64,000 nucleotides of DNA from Pyrinomonas methylaliphatogenes (GCF_000820845.2 NZ_CBXV010000007.1:62082-126081), one strand, 5' to 3'. Shown: positions 35,842-45,821, numbered from the stretch's first letter. The notes: a model not told the origin generated them from the letters alone. Translations and numbers: made by a program.

Positions 35842-36885
35842 ATGGAGACGTTGTGGTTCATCCTCGTCGCGTTGATGTTGATCGCCTACGTCGTGCTCGA
35901 CGGCTTCGACCTAGGCGCCGGGATCATTCATCTTCTGGTCGCCAAGGACGAAACGGAACGCCGGTTGATTCTGCGCAGCATCGGACCGGTGTGGGATGGG
36001 AACGAGGTCTGGCTGATCGCCGCCGGCGGCGCGCTCTATTTCGCTTTTCCGCTTCTTTATGCCTCGAGCTTCAGCGGCTTCTATTTGCCGCTGATGATCG
36101 TCCTCTGGCTGCTGATGTTGCGCGGCATCGGAATCGAACTCCGCTCGCATGTCGATAGCCCATTGTGGCGCGAGTTCTTCGATTTCGTCTTCAGCGCGTC
36201 GAGCCTGTTGCTCGCGGTCTTCTTTGGCGCGGCGATCGGCAACGTCGTCCGCGGCGTGCCGCTCGATGAGCGAGGGTTCTTCTTCGCGCCTTTGTGGACC
36301 GATTTCCGGGTCGGGCCGCAACCCGGCATCCTCGATTGGTACACGGTGCTCACTGGATTGCTCGCCTTCGCCACGCTCGCTGTGCACGGGGCGCACTGGA
36401 TCGCCTACAAAACCGAAGGGCCGCTCAACGAACGCGCGCGGCGCGCTGCCGCCAGAGGTTGGTATCTGATCGTCGCGCTCACCATCTTGAGCCTCGTCGC
36501 GACGCTCAACGTGCGCCCACAGGTTCTCGATAACTTCCGCGCGCACTGGTGGGGCTGGCTGATCCCCTTAGCGGTCGCCGCGTCGCTCGCGGCGATGCCT
36601 CTTTTCCAGCGGCGCAGGCGCGACCTGGCTGCGTTTCTCGCGTCGACGCTTTACATCACGGCAATGCTTGGCGGCGCGGCTTTCGCCATGTACCCGTACC
36701 TGCTTCCAGCGACCACCGATCCAGCGCGCAGCTTGACGATCTTCAACGCGCAGAGCGGGCCGTACAGTCTGCGCGTCGGGTTCATCTGGTGGCTCATTGG
36801 AATGGCGCTCGCCGTCGGCTATTTCGTCTTCCTCTATCGCTTCTTCCGCGGCAAAGTCTCGCTCGAAGAACGAGAGGGGTATTGA
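35842..36885 (+). CDS. cydB: cytochrome bd ubiquinol oxidase subunit II
   Basis: The 347-residue partner of CydA, a membrane protein with about eight to nine helices. The N-terminus METLWFILVALMLIAYVVLDGFDLGAGIIHL contains the family's DGFDLG motif, followed by GPVWDGNEVWLIAAGGALYFAFP. ATG 35842 lies 46 bases after cydA with AAGGAG upstream. No CydX-like small subunit was recognised after it. It shares the cydA promoter. Confidence 0.94.
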   Translation: METLWFILVALMLIAYVVLDGFDLGAGIIHLLVAKDETERRLILRSIGPVWDGNEVWLIAAGGALYFAFPLLYASSFSGFYLPLMIVLWLLMLRGIGIELRSHVDSPLWREFFDFVFSASSLLLAVFFGAAIGNVVRGVPLDERGFFFAPLWTDFRVGPQPGILDWYTVLTGLLAFATLAVHGAHWIAYKTEGPLNERARRAAARGWYLIVALTILSLVATLNVRPQVLDNFRAHWWGWLIPLAVAASLAAMPLFQRRRRDLAAFLASTLYITAMLGGAAFAMYPYLLPATTDPARSLTIFNAQSGPYSLRVGFIWWLIGMALAVGYFVFLYRFFRGKVSLEEREGY

Positions 36886-37127
36886 AGCTCCCGAGCGCAT
36901 CCGCTTTTGAAAGAGTTCGGTCGAAATCGTGTGAATTGGGCGGTAAACTGAGGTAGCTTCTAATCGCTCAGGAAGGGCGGTGCGTTTATGTCTGCCGATC
37001 CGGCTCGCGGGTCGAAGTGCTGAAGTGCTGGAGAAAGTCAGATCTATCTGGGCGATCCAGTGTTCGGTGGGATGATGCTCAGTTAGCGAGTTGGGAGCCG
37101 GATCTTTGACCGGCCTTCGACGTTGCG

Positions 37128-39629
37128 ATGAAGGAACGATCTTCTCCGACGGACGGGCTCGCGAACGACGAGGCGAAGCGCCGACTCGCGCAGTTCGGTC
37201 CGAACGAACTCGCTGCGCCATCTTCATGGCAGCCGCTGTGGCAGTTTCTCTCCTTTTTCGCCAATCCGCTCGTTCTGATTCTGCTCGCTGCCAGCCTCAT
37301 TTCGACTGCCCTCGGCGAGGCGACCGAGGCTGTGATCATCATTGCGATCGTCTTGGTGAGCGCGACGCTCGACTTCTTCCAGGTCTTCCGCTCGAACCGC
37401 GCGGCGGAAAGGTTGCGCCACGAAGTCGCCCCGCGAGCCAAGGTTCGACGCGACGGTGAGTGGCGCGAGATCCCGCGGCGTGAAGTCGTTCCGGGCGATG
37501 TCATACGATTGACGGCTGGCGATCTCGTCCCAGCCGATGCGTTGCTTTTCGAAGCCAAGGATCTGCACGTGCAGCAAGCGGCGCTCACCGGCGAGTCGCT
37601 TCCCGTCGAGAAAGAGGCTGCGCCAGTCGAATCGCTTCGCGACATCAAGTTAGGCGAAGTCATGCTTGACCAAGAGATGGCGCGTCATGTGGTCTTCCTC
37701 GGCACTTCGATCGTCAGCGGCACGGGCATGGCGCTGGTCATCGCCACCGGTGCGCGCACGGCCTTCGGCAACATCGCGACGCAGCTTGCAAGGCGACACC
37801 CGGAGACGGAGTTCGAGCGAGGCATCAGGCGATTCAGCATGCTGATCATGCGGACGGTCATCTTCCTCGTCCTCTTCGTCTTTCTCTCCAGCGTCATCTT
37901 GCAACGCAACACGCTCGAAGCCTTCCTCTTCGCCGTCGCCTTGGCCGTCGGATTGACGCCGGAGTTCCTTCCGATGATCGTGACGGTGACGCTCACGCAA
38001 GGGGCGTTGCAGATGGCGCGGCGGAAGGTCATCGTTCGTCGTTTGGAAGCGATCCAGAATTTCGGCAGCATCGACATCTTATGCAGCGACAAGACGGGGA
38101 CGCTCACGCGCGGCGAGATGCGTCTTGTGATGTGCGTCTCGGTTTCAGGGGAGCCCGACGCTAGGATCTTGGAACTGGCCTACCTCAATAGCTTCCATGA
38201 AACTGGCATCAACTCGCCGCTCGATCAAGCGATCCTGCAGCATGACAAATTCGATGCGGAATCGTGGCGCAAGCTCGATGAGATACCTTTTGACTTCGAG
38301 CGACGCCGCGTATCGGTCGTCGTCCAGCGCGATGGTGAACGGTTGCTCATCACGAAGGGCGCGCCGGAGAGCGTTTGCGAAGTCTGCGCTAATTACGCGG
38401 AGGGGGGCGCGATTCATCCTCTCGATACACGCGAGGCGCGCGCGCTTTGTGCCCGATCGCACCAGACTTTGAGCGCGCAAGGTTATCGCGTGCTGGCCGT
38501 CGCCTACAAGCGCGTCGGGCCGCAAGACGCTTATCGTGCCTCGGACGAGAGCGATTTGACGCTCGCCGGATTCATCGCTTTCTCCGATCCGCCGCTCGAA
38601 GATGCGGCCCAAGCTCTGCAAGCGTTGAAACGAGACGGCGTGCGCGTGAAGATCTTGACGGGAGACAACGAGCTTGTCGCACGCCACGTCTGTCAACAGG
38701 TCGGGTTGAACGTCGGGCGAGTCTTGCTCGGGCCGGAGTTGGATCGAATCACCGACGCTGCGCTGGCTCAGCTCGCCGAGCAAGTAGATCTGTTCGCCCG
38801 CGTCACGCCCGCGCAAAAGAACCGGGTGATAATGGCGCTCAAAGCCAAAGGGCACGTCGTCGGCTTTTTGGGAGACGGCATCAACGATGCGCCATCGCTC
38901 CATGCGGCCGATGTCGGGATCTCGGTCGCCAATGCGACCGATGTGGCGAAAGAGTCGGCAGACATCATCCTGCTTGAACGAGGACTGAAGGTGCTGCATG
39001 ATGGCCTCATCGAGGGGCGCAAAAGCTTCGGCAACGTGATGAAGTACCTGCTGATGGGCACGAGCTCGAATTTCGGCAACGTGCTCAGCATGGCTGCCGC
39101 TTCCGTTTTGCTCCCTTTCTTGCCGATGCTGCCCGTCCAGATCCTTTTGAACAACTTCCTCTACGATCTGGCACAGATCACGATCCCGACCGACAACGTC
39201 GACGCGACCTTCATCCGCAAACCGCGCCGTTGGGAGATCGGCTTGATCCGCGACTTCATGCTCTATGTTGGTCCGATCAGTTCCATCTTCGACTTCTTAA
39301 CCTTCTTCGCCTTGTTAAAGCTCTTTCACGCTTCGGAAGCGGAATTTCATACCGGCTGGTTCATCGAATCGCTCGCGACGCAAACGCTGGTCATCTTCAT
39401 CATTCGCACGGCGGGCAATCCGTTGCGCAGTAGACCGAGCAACGCGCTCGCGTTGACGACTGTAACGATTGTCCTCTTCAGTTTGCTCCTACCTGTGACC
39501 CCGCTCGCCCGCTTCTTCGCCTTTACGCCCGTACCAGCAGCTTTCTACCTCTTCTTGTTTCTTGTAACGGTGAGTTATCTGCTTGCCGTCGAGTTCGTCA
39601 AAAGACGGTTGATGCGGACGGCTCTTTAG
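37128..39629 (+). CDS. MgtA-type P-ATPase (Mg2+ importer family)
   Basis: An 833-residue P3-type ATPase. Phosphorylated Asp is about residue 321 in CSDKTGTLTRGEM, TGES is in the actuator (ALTGESLPV), and the hinge is GDGINDAPSLHAADVG. The C-terminal membrane part carries NNFLYDLAQITIPTDNVD, close to the MgtA/MgtB signature NLLYDISQ-SIPWDK, and RKPRRWEIG follows. Mg2+ import is therefore likely but not certain. ATG 37128 has no clear Shine-Dalgarno. It follows cydB by 242 bases and ends in a hairpin facing uspA. Confidence 0.85.
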   Translation: MKERSSPTDGLANDEAKRRLAQFGPNELAAPSSWQPLWQFLSFFANPLVLILLAASLISTALGEATEAVIIIAIVLVSATLDFFQVFRSNRAAERLRHEVAPRAKVRRDGEWREIPRREVVPGDVIRLTAGDLVPADALLFEAKDLHVQQAALTGESLPVEKEAAPVESLRDIKLGEVMLDQEMARHVVFLGTSIVSGTGMALVIATGARTAFGNIATQLARRHPETEFERGIRRFSMLIMRTVIFLVLFVFLSSVILQRNTLEAFLFAVALAVGLTPEFLPMIVTVTLTQGALQMARRKVIVRRLEAIQNFGSIDILCSDKTGTLTRGEMRLVMCVSVSGEPDARILELAYLNSFHETGINSPLDQAILQHDKFDAESWRKLDEIPFDFERRRVSVVVQRDGERLLITKGAPESVCEVCANYAEGGAIHPLDTREARALCARSHQTLSAQGYRVLAVAYKRVGPQDAYRASDESDLTLAGFIAFSDPPLEDAAQALQALKRDGVRVKILTGDNELVARHVCQQVGLNVGRVLLGPELDRITDAALAQLAEQVDLFARVTPAQKNRVIMALKAKGHVVGFLGDGINDAPSLHAADVGISVANATDVAKESADIILLERGLKVLHDGLIEGRKSFGNVMKYLLMGTSSNFGNVLSMAAASVLLPFLPMLPVQILLNNFLYDLAQITIPTDNVDATFIRKPRRWEIGLIRDFMLYVGPISSIFDFLTFFALLKLFHASEAEFHTGWFIESLATQTLVIFIIRTAGNPLRSRPSNALALTTVTIVLFSLLLPVTPLARFFAFTPVPAAFYLFLFLVTVSYLLAVEFVKRRLMRTAL

Positions 39630-39655
39630 GAGCCCGTGCGGTCGAGCGGGCCTAA
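39626..39655. terminator. hairpin between convergent P-ATPase and uspA
   Basis: TTAGG-A-GCCCG (39626-39636) pairs with CGGGCCTAA (39647-39655). No T-run follows, so it may only act as a bidirectional stem. Confidence 0.4.
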
Positions 39656-39671
39656 GGCGATTCCGGGCCGG

Positions 39672-40142
39672 TCACCGCTGCGCCGTTTTATATTCCGGTT
39701 TGCGCACGATCTCGACCGAGCATGGCGCATGCGTTGCCACGGCTTGCGAGACGGAACCTAAAAGGAACCTTTCAAGTCTGCCGCGCCCATGCGAGCCGAG
39801 GATGATCAAGTCGGCTTTGAAGGCTTCAGCCTCATCGAGGATCGCTCTCTTCGGGACGCCTTTGAGCACCTTTGTCGTGACCTTATGCTTGTGGCTCTCC
39901 GGTCCATTGTGAAGCTTGGTGGCGGCTTCTTCGACGATCCGGCGCGCGCGCTCACGCTCCGCCTTCTCGATCATCTCGTAATCGACTTCGACCGCCAACC
40001 AAGGTTCGGCTAACATCGCGTAAGGTGATTCATAGGCGGAGACGACTTCGATCTCGCTCCCTTCAGGCAGAGGTCGTTGCGCAAGTTCAGCGACGGCTGC
40101 ATCGCTCGATTCAGATCCATCAACTGCGATCAAGATCCTCAT
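39672..40142 (-). CDS. universal stress protein UspA family
   Basis: A 156-residue cytoplasmic stress protein. ATG 40142 (GGGGGAG upstream) gives MRILIAVDGSESSDAAVAEL, then the C-terminal ATP-binding signature GSHGRGRLERFLLGSVSQAVATHAPCSVEIVR (G-2x-G-9x-GS pattern), so ATP binding is predicted. It is preceded by a sigma-54 promoter (40180-40195) and two palindromic boxes (40252-40285), and it abuts the sensor kinase and NtrC-type regulator genes. A role in low-oxygen or energy stress is inferred. Confidence 0.9.
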   Translation of the reverse strand: MRILIAVDGSESSDAAVAELAQRPLPEGSEIEVVSAYESPYAMLAEPWLAVEVDYEMIEKAERERARRIVEEAATKLHNGPESHKHKVTTKVLKGVPKRAILDEAEAFKADLIILGSHGRGRLERFLLGSVSQAVATHAPCSVEIVRKPEYKTAQR

Positions 40143-40179
40143 TTCGCTCTCCCCCTTTTTAGTCTTTGCCGATCTTTCA

Positions 40180-40195
40180 AGCACGTGCCGTGCCG
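40180..40195 (-). promoter_or_regulatory. sigma-54 promoter of uspA
   Basis: Minus-strand CGGCACGGCACGTGCT aligns with TGGCACG-N4-TTGCW, with T-to-C and T-to-G as the mismatches and GG/GC spacing exact. It is 38 bases upstream of ATG 40142. Confidence 0.6.
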
Positions 40196-40251
40196 TTACC
40201 TGCTTAGTCTTGGGAAACGGTCGGCGGAAGGAAGATCTCATCCACAGAGAT

Positions 40252-40285
40252 GGGGAAATTCGCCACGTGTAAGGGGAATTTCACC
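40252..40285. promoter_or_regulatory. tandem enhancer boxes upstream of uspA
   Basis: GGGGAAATTCGCC (40252-40264) and GGGGAATTTCACC (40273-40285) are 21 bp apart, two helical turns. They sit 57-90 bases upstream of the -24 element and resemble GGGGATTTTCCCC before the flavoprotein operon. Confidence 0.55.
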
Positions 40286-40336
40286 AAACGATCTGATCGC
40301 CCGCGCTGGCGGAAGCTAGCCGGATCGCTGGGGCTT

Positions 40337-42256
40337 TCATCTTTTTCCGAGAACCTCGGCCAAAGTGTGCAGAAGAGTCGCTGCCGTGTATGGTTTGGCG
40401 AGGAATGCATTCGCGCTCATCCGATCGGTTGAGCCATCGCCAAGCGGAAGCCCACTCGATGCGATGATCTTCGCTTGCGGATCGAGTCTGCGAAGGGCGC
40501 GCATGGTCGCCGCCCCGTCCATGAAGGGCATCGCCATATCGGTGATGACCGCGGCGATCTCGTCTCGGTGGGCGGCGTAGAGCGCCACCGCCTCCGCCCC
40601 GTCGCTCGCTGCGATGGCGCGATAGCCGAAGGTTTCGAGCGTCTGTTTAGTGATGGCGCGCACGGCCTCTTCATCATCGATGATCAAGATGAGTTCGCCT
40701 TGACCGCGTGGGATCTCTTTGGGCGGCGTCTCTTCTTCCATTGGCACCGCAGCTTCGAGCGCAGGCAGGTAAATGGCGAAACTCGCGCCGCGATGAGGTT
40801 CGCTCTGCACGGTGATGAAGCCGCCGTGGCTTTTGACGATCGCCAGCGCGGTCGAAAGTCCGAGGCCGGTCCCTTTGCCCGGCTCCTTGGTCGTGTAGAA
40901 CGGCTCGAAGATCCGCTCCATCACTTCAGGCGTCATCCCCGCCCCCGTGTCGGCGACGGTGATGCGGACGAACCTGCCGGGTTTAGCGTCAAGATTCATC
41001 CGCGCATAGTTTTCGTCGAGCGTGACGTTCTCCGCGGTGACGGAGAGCTTGCCGCCCGCGGGCATCGCATCGCGTGCGTTGACCGCGAGGTTCATCAAGA
41101 CTTGATGGATCTGCGTCACGTCGGCTGAGACGGGCCATAGGTCGTTGGCGACCTCGCATTCGATATTGATCGCCTTCGGAAAAGTGTCGCGGATGATCCC
41201 GACGAAATCTTTGATCAAATAACGAAGCTGAACCGGCAGGCGATCCCCCTCTAATCCGCGGGCAAACGAGAGGACCTGTTTGACCATCTGTCGCCCGCGC
41301 TCGGCGCTCTGCTGCAGAATGGAGAGCCAATGTTGGCTCGACTCATCCGGCAGCTTCAGCCTAAGCATCTCGATCGCCATCAAAATGGGCGCAAGCACGT
41401 TGTTGAGATCATGCGCGATGCCGCTCGCCAGCGTGCCGAGCGATTCCATCCGCTGCGCGCGCAAAAACTGCGCCTCGATCCGCTTCTTTTCGGTGATATC
41501 GGTGTTGATGACGAGGATCGAGCGCGGCTGCGCCCTCTCGTCGCGCATCAGCGTCCAACGGCTTGCGATCTCTATCGTTCGACCATCGCGCGTCGTCAGG
41601 CGAAATTCGCCCGACCATTCGCCGCGCTCGAGCGTCGCCTTTTCGGCTTGCGCGGCGCGCGAAGCGGCTCCTGCGAAAAGCAGTTCGAGGATGTCGCTGT
41701 CTAGCGCCTCTTGCGCCGTCCGGCCAAAGATGCGTTCGGCGGCGCGGTTCCAGTAAGTGATGCGGCGGCTGAGATCGCAGACGAAGATGGCATCCTGCGC
41801 CTGATCAAGCAGCGCCGCTTGCTCGCGTATGCGCTCTTCGGCCAGCTTGCGTTCGGTGATATCGTAGCGGATCGAGACGTACTGATAAGGTTTGCCGGCG
41901 GCGTTGAGGAAGGGGACGATGGTCGTCGCGACCCAGTAGTGACTTCCGTCCTTGGCGCGATTGCGGATCTCGCCGCGCCAAACGCGCCCGCGTGCGATCG
42001 TCCGCCACAATTCGCGGAAGAACTCCTTGGGATGATAGCCGCTGTTGATGATCCGGTGGTCCTGGCCGAGAAGCTCTTCTCTGGAGTACTTCGAGATCTC
42101 GCAGAACTTGCTGTTGACGTAAGTGATGCGTCCGCGCTGGTCGGTGATGGCGACGATCGCCGCTTCATCGAGCGCGAATTTGATGTCGGCCAGCTCTTTG
42201 AGCGAGCGTTCGAGCGCCGCTTCCACTGTGGATGGGCCGATTTCGCGAATGGTCAT
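40337..42256 (-). CDS. hybrid sensor histidine kinase (PAS-PAS-HisKA-HATPase-REC)
   Basis: A 639-residue kinase. Two PAS domains (about residues 25-150 and 155-270, each with GRITYVN or RITYWN segments) precede the dimerisation helix with phospho-His in ASGIAHDLNNVLAPI, the ATPase boxes MNLAVNARDAMP, DTGAGMTPEV and GTGLGLSTALAIV, and a C-terminal receiver with IIDDEE, Asp in ITDMAMP and Lys in LAKPY. No membrane helices are visible, so it senses a cytoplasmic or redox signal. ATG 42256 follows GAGGAG. The NtrC-type gene lies 36 bases upstream, forming one operon. Confidence 0.88.
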   Translation of the reverse strand: MTIREIGPSTVEAALERSLKELADIKFALDEAAIVAITDQRGRITYVNSKFCEISKYSREELLGQDHRIINSGYHPKEFFRELWRTIARGRVWRGEIRNRAKDGSHYWVATTIVPFLNAAGKPYQYVSIRYDITERKLAEERIREQAALLDQAQDAIFVCDLSRRITYWNRAAERIFGRTAQEALDSDILELLFAGAASRAAQAEKATLERGEWSGEFRLTTRDGRTIEIASRWTLMRDERAQPRSILVINTDITEKKRIEAQFLRAQRMESLGTLASGIAHDLNNVLAPILMAIEMLRLKLPDESSQHWLSILQQSAERGRQMVKQVLSFARGLEGDRLPVQLRYLIKDFVGIIRDTFPKAINIECEVANDLWPVSADVTQIHQVLMNLAVNARDAMPAGGKLSVTAENVTLDENYARMNLDAKPGRFVRITVADTGAGMTPEVMERIFEPFYTTKEPGKGTGLGLSTALAIVKSHGGFITVQSEPHRGASFAIYLPALEAAVPMEEETPPKEIPRGQGELILIIDDEEAVRAITKQTLETFGYRAIAASDGAEAVALYAAHRDEIAAVITDMAMPFMDGAATMRALRRLDPQAKIIASSGLPLGDGSTDRMSANAFLAKPYTAATLLHTLAEVLGKR

Positions 42257-42292
42257 CTGCGCTCTCCTCAATCGGCTTGATCGCAAAAAAGA

Positions 42293-43711
42293 TCAAGTGC
42301 GCGCTTCCGAAATCCGTGAACGGTGGCTGGCCGCTTCGTCGATCTCGCGCAGTTTCTTCAGGCGGTAGCGCAACTGATCGCGCGAGATGCCGAGCAATTC
42401 GGCAGCGCGCGTTTGATTCCCGCCGCTCAACCTGATCGCTTGGCGCACGAGCGAACGTTCGACTTCGTCCAATGAAAGCCCCGATGGCGGGAGCCGAACG
42501 ATCTCTTCACTGAAAGCGCTGGTCGGCGAACCGTGGCGGAGTTCCGGCGGCAGGTGTTCGCACGTGATCCATTCGCCATCTTCCAAGATCATCGCTCGCT
42601 CGATGACGTTGCGTAGTTCACGCACGTTGCCGGGCCAGCCGTAGCGCTTGAAGGCCTCTTTCGCTTCTTCCGTGAGCCCACGCACGCGCACGCTTCGCCG
42701 CATGGTCCGGTTGAAGGAGTCGATGTAGTGGTCGGCGAGCAAGAAGAGATCATCGCCGCGTTCGCGCAGCGGCGGCAAGTCGATGCGGATCACGGCCAAG
42801 CGATAGTAGAGGTCGAGCCTGAAGCGACCCGCCTCGGTCTCCGCGCGAAGATCGCGGTTCGATGCGGCGATGATGCGCACATCGACCTCAACTTCGCGCA
42901 GCGCGCCGATGCGACGCACACGGCCTTCTTCGAGCACGCGCAGCAGTTTAGCTTGCAGGCTGAGGTCGAGTTCGCCGATCTCGTCGAGAAAGAGCGTGCC
43001 ACCCGAAGCCTGTTCGATCAACCCTTCCTTGCGCTGCTTGGCGTCGGTGAAGGCTCCCTTCTCGTGACCGAACAGCTCAGCTTCGATCAGGTTTTCGGGC
43101 AACGCGGCGCAGTTGATCGCGACGAAAGGGCCTTCGGCGCGGTTTGAACCGTAGTGGATGGCTTTGGCCAAAAGATCCTTGCCTGTGCCAGATTCGCCCT
43201 GCAGCAACACGGAGGTCGCTTCCGCGCTGGCTACTTTGCGCGCAAGCGCGAGCGTTTCCTGCATCGCACGAGATCTGCCGATGATCCGATCGAAGCCAAA
43301 CGCGCGCGCCCGTTCGCGTCTAACGCGCCCCATTTCGCGGCGGAGTCGCCGCACCTCGAAGCAGTTTTGGAGCGTGACGCGCAGCTCTTCGAGGTTGATC
43401 GGCTTGCCGATGAAGTCATATGCGCCGCCGCGTAACGCTGCCACGACGTTCGGGACGTTGACGTTACCTGTGACGATGATGACGATCGTATCAAACTGCC
43501 GATCTTTGACCTCGTGCAGGATGTCGAGCCCGGACCCATCTGGCAGCTCTATGTCGAGAAGGATAGCCGCTGGCTGTTCGCAAGCTAAAAGGCGCCGCGC
43601 TTCTTCGATGGATGCTGCTTCCAGCGGTTGATACTGCCAGCCTTGCAGAATCTCGCGCAGCGACCACCGGATCGCCGGATCGTCATCGATGATCAGGACC
43701 TTCTCTCGCAC
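42293..43711 (-). CDS. NtrC-family sigma-54 response regulator
   Basis: A 472-residue activator: receiver domain with phospho-Asp53 (LLDIELPDG), a AAA+ core with GESGTGKD (Walker A), the sigma-54 contact loop GAFTDA, and [12 protein letters not shown], then a Fis-type HTH ([24 protein letters not shown]). GTG 43711 is preferred over ATG 43789 because the N-terminus then starts at the receiver and ATG 43789 would sit almost at the predicted transcription start. It is the likely activator of the sigma-54 promoters noted across 17-54 kb, judged by position and type. Confidence 0.9.
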   Translation of the reverse strand: MREKVLIIDDDPAIRWSLREILQGWQYQPLEAASIEEARRLLACEQPAAILLDIELPDGSGLDILHEVKDRQFDTIVIIVTGNVNVPNVVAALRGGAYDFIGKPINLEELRVTLQNCFEVRRLRREMGRVRRERARAFGFDRIIGRSRAMQETLALARKVASAEATSVLLQGESGTGKDLLAKAIHYGSNRAEGPFVAINCAALPENLIEAELFGHEKGAFTDAKQRKEGLIEQASGGTLFLDEIGELDLSLQAKLLRVLEEGRVRRIGALREVEVDVRIIAASNRDLRAETEAGRFRLDLYYRLAVIRIDLPPLRERGDDLFLLADHYIDSFNRTMRRSVRVRGLTEEAKEAFKRYGWPGNVRELRNVIERAMILEDGEWITCEHLPPELRHGSPTSAFSEEIVRLPPSGLSLDEVERSLVRQAIRLSGGNQTRAAELLGISRDQLRYRLKKLREIDEAASHRSRISEART

Positions 43712-43795
43712 TTGGTTCAAATGATGCCTCGATCGGGATCTCGCCAGATGAGTCCGCCAAAGGCGCGCTCGCCGGGCCGTGAAAGTCACGAATGA

Positions 43796-43825
43796 TATTC
43801 AACGCTGCGCCGCGATGGCGGTCAA
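43796..43825 (-). promoter_or_regulatory. candidate sigma-70 promoter for the regulator-kinase operon
   Basis: TTGACC-N18-TGAATA on the minus strand, about 85 bases upstream of GTG 43711. Spacing is slightly long. Confidence 0.4.
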
Positions 43826-43887
43826 GTCAAAGCGTGCGCCCGCTCTGAGATGAGAGCTTGACCGGCGGCTTGAGATCGCCGAAGCCC

Positions 43888-44559
43888 TTATCCGAATGGC
43901 GGCGAGGGGGAGCGATCGCGGAGAGGATCTTCGAGCGGCATGACGAGCGGGCGGCGTTTGAACCAACCGGTCACGCTGAAGCGCTCGCGTTGGGATGGTA
44001 AGACCTCGTGATAGATCGAATCGCTACGGAAAATGACACAAGTGCCGGCGCGCGGTTGAATGTCGATAAAGTTCCCGTCCGTGTATAGCCTCAAAGCCCC
44101 ACCATATTCTTCGCGCCAGTCGCGATTCAAATAGAGAACACAGGAGATGATCCGATCCGAAGATGAGGAGAATTGATCCAAATGTTTTCGGTAGAAAGCG
44201 CCCGGTGGATATACGGCGAAATGGGCTTCGAAAGATACCAGACCCGCGAAAAACGCTCGGTTGATCTCACGGCGCAGCGTTTCGATGCGCTGCCAATACA
44301 CTTTTTGCGCTCTCGTGGGTGCGTTTTCATCTAACCACAGGATGTGGTCGCTGCGAATGTCCGGGCGGATTTGGAATCGCTCTGCGCGCCCGATGCCGGC
44401 TCGCTTGAACGCGCCTGCTTCCCAGAGCCGTTGCGCTTCCGCAGCGAGCTCTGCGATCTCTTCCTCGGCGAGGAAATCTCGGATTAAGGTCCAGCCCTGT
44501 TCGGCTAACTGATCGATGGCTGTTGATTCAAGGATGAGCGCTGCCCCATCCGATGTCAT
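43888..44559 (-). CDS. 2-oxoglutarate-Fe(II) oxygenase (prolyl 4-hydroxylase-like)
   Basis: A 223-residue double-stranded beta-helix dioxygenase. Iron ligands appear as His126 and Asp128 in YRKHLDQF and His184 in SIYHEVLP, with Arg193 (RFSVTGW) for 2-oxoglutarate. The pattern GGALRLYTD between them matches P4H-like bacterial proteins that hydroxylate proline or small substrates. The substrate is unknown. A GTAG-containing inverted repeat (44605-44616) precedes it. It is a single gene facing the divergent tilS. Confidence 0.85.
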   Translation of the reverse strand: MTSDGAALILESTAIDQLAEQGWTLIRDFLAEEEIAELAAEAQRLWEAGAFKRAGIGRAERFQIRPDIRSDHILWLDENAPTRAQKVYWQRIETLRREINRAFFAGLVSFEAHFAVYPPGAFYRKHLDQFSSSSDRIISCVLYLNRDWREEYGGALRLYTDGNFIDIQPRAGTCVIFRSDSIYHEVLPSQRERFSVTGWFKRRPLVMPLEDPLRDRSPSPPFG

Positions 44560-44604
44560 AATTGAGACCTCCGCAATTACGCCACGGGATGAGTTCAGCT
44601 TTGT

Positions 44605-44616
44605 AGTAGTGCTACT
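44605..44616. promoter_or_regulatory. palindrome AGTAGTGCTACT
   Basis: A perfect 5-2-5 inverted repeat 46 bases before ATG 44559 and 64 before tilS; overlapping GTAGCACTAC resembles BlaI/CopY-type operators. No such regulator is in the window. Confidence 0.35.
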
Positions 44617-44679
44617 TTAGCATGAATGGCTGGATGCGATGAAATCGCTTCGGTCGGATGACGCGCGTAAAGGTGCAGT

Positions 44680-45723
44680 GTGATGGGAAGAGGAGAGAGG
44701 CTTAGCGAATTCGCGCGGGCGTTGGAGAGGGAGTTGCGGCGCTTGGAGCTTAAGGCGCAACGTGCCATCGTCGCCGTCTCTGGCGGCAGCGATTCGGTGG
44801 CGCTGCTGCTTGGGCTCGACGAGTTAGCGAAGAGCGGGAGGTTGGGCTTTGAATTGATCGTCGCGCACTTGGATCACAGCCTGCGCCCCGAAAGCGGGCA
44901 GGAAGCTTCGCGTGTTGCCGCGTTGGCGACTGAACTCGGATACGAGTGTGAGATAGAACGCATCGCCGTCGCACAGGTCGCCGCCGAGATCAAAGATAAT
45001 GTGGAGCAGGTCGCAAGGCGGTTGCGTTACGAATTCTTGTCGAAGGCAGCGCGTAAGCACATGGCCGAACTGATCATCGTCGCACACACGATGGATGATC
45101 AGGCGGAGACGGTTTTGCTGCGCTTGATCCGCGGAAGCGGCGCCGAAGGTTTGAGCGGAATGGCGCGAACGCGCGCGCTTGGGCCGGGCCTTTGGCTCGT
45201 GCGTCCCCTGCTCGGTTGGGCGCGAAAACGCGATACGGAAGCTTACTGTCGCGCGCGCCGTGTCGAGTTCGTCGTCGATGCTTGGAACGAAGATGAGCGC
45301 TTTGCGCGCGTGCGCGTGAGACGACAGTTGATCCCTTTGCTTGAGACCTTTAACCCGAAGATAGTCGAAACGCTTTCGCGCACCGCGGATCTTCTGCGTG
45401 AAGATGACGCGGCGTTGGATGAGGAGGCCGAACGATGGCTTAAACGGGCTGGCTGCGAGGATCAAACTGTGGCTCTTCGCGTCGAGATCGTTAAAGAAGC
45501 CCCTGCTGCTATTCGTCGGCGCGTATTGCGTCGTTGGATCGAGATCAATCGAGGCCATCTGCGCCGCATCGAACTCGTGCACATCGAAGCGGTGGAGAAA
45601 CTCTTGGAAGGGGAGCGCGGAGGACGGGTCGCCGAATTGCCTGGCGGAGCAGAGATCGAACGTCGCCGTGGGCTTCTTTATTTCAGGCAAAAAGAGGTTG
45701 AAAAAGGCGCGATGGAAATCTAG
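44680..45723 (+). CDS. tilS: tRNA(Ile)-lysidine synthase
   Basis: An ATP-dependent ligase that modifies C34 of the tRNA-Ile CAU anticodon to lysidine, changing its identity from Met to Ile. The N-terminal PP-loop VAVSGGSDSVALLLG (SGGxDS) is diagnostic, followed by VAHLDHSLRPESGQEA and VAHTMDDQAETVLLRL. At 347 residues it lacks the long C-terminal extension of E. coli TilS but keeps the core. Start is GTG 44680 or ATG 44683. Position before ftsH is a common bacterial arrangement. Confidence 0.92.
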   Translation: MMGRGERLSEFARALERELRRLELKAQRAIVAVSGGSDSVALLLGLDELAKSGRLGFELIVAHLDHSLRPESGQEASRVAALATELGYECEIERIAVAQVAAEIKDNVEQVARRLRYEFLSKAARKHMAELIIVAHTMDDQAETVLLRLIRGSGAEGLSGMARTRALGPGLWLVRPLLGWARKRDTEAYCRARRVEFVVDAWNEDERFARVRVRRQLIPLLETFNPKIVETLSRTADLLREDDAALDEEAERWLKRAGCEDQTVALRVEIVKEAPAAIRRRVLRRWIEINRGHLRRIELVHIEAVEKLLEGERGGRVAELPGGAEIERRRGLLYFRQKEVEKGAMEI

Positions 45724-45821
45724 AATCGAACTAGGTCGCCGCGCGCGGCGAGTCGGCGTAAGCCGTTATGTTGAGATGGGAGAATGGAATACGGCAACGA
45801 CTGAGATGTCACGAGCATCAT

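Noticed and set aside
36886-37127. An M-box riboswitch or sigma-54 promoter before the MgtA-type ATPase
   Set aside because: No M-box core or correctly spaced GG-N10-GC element was found; the nearest candidate is off by one base.
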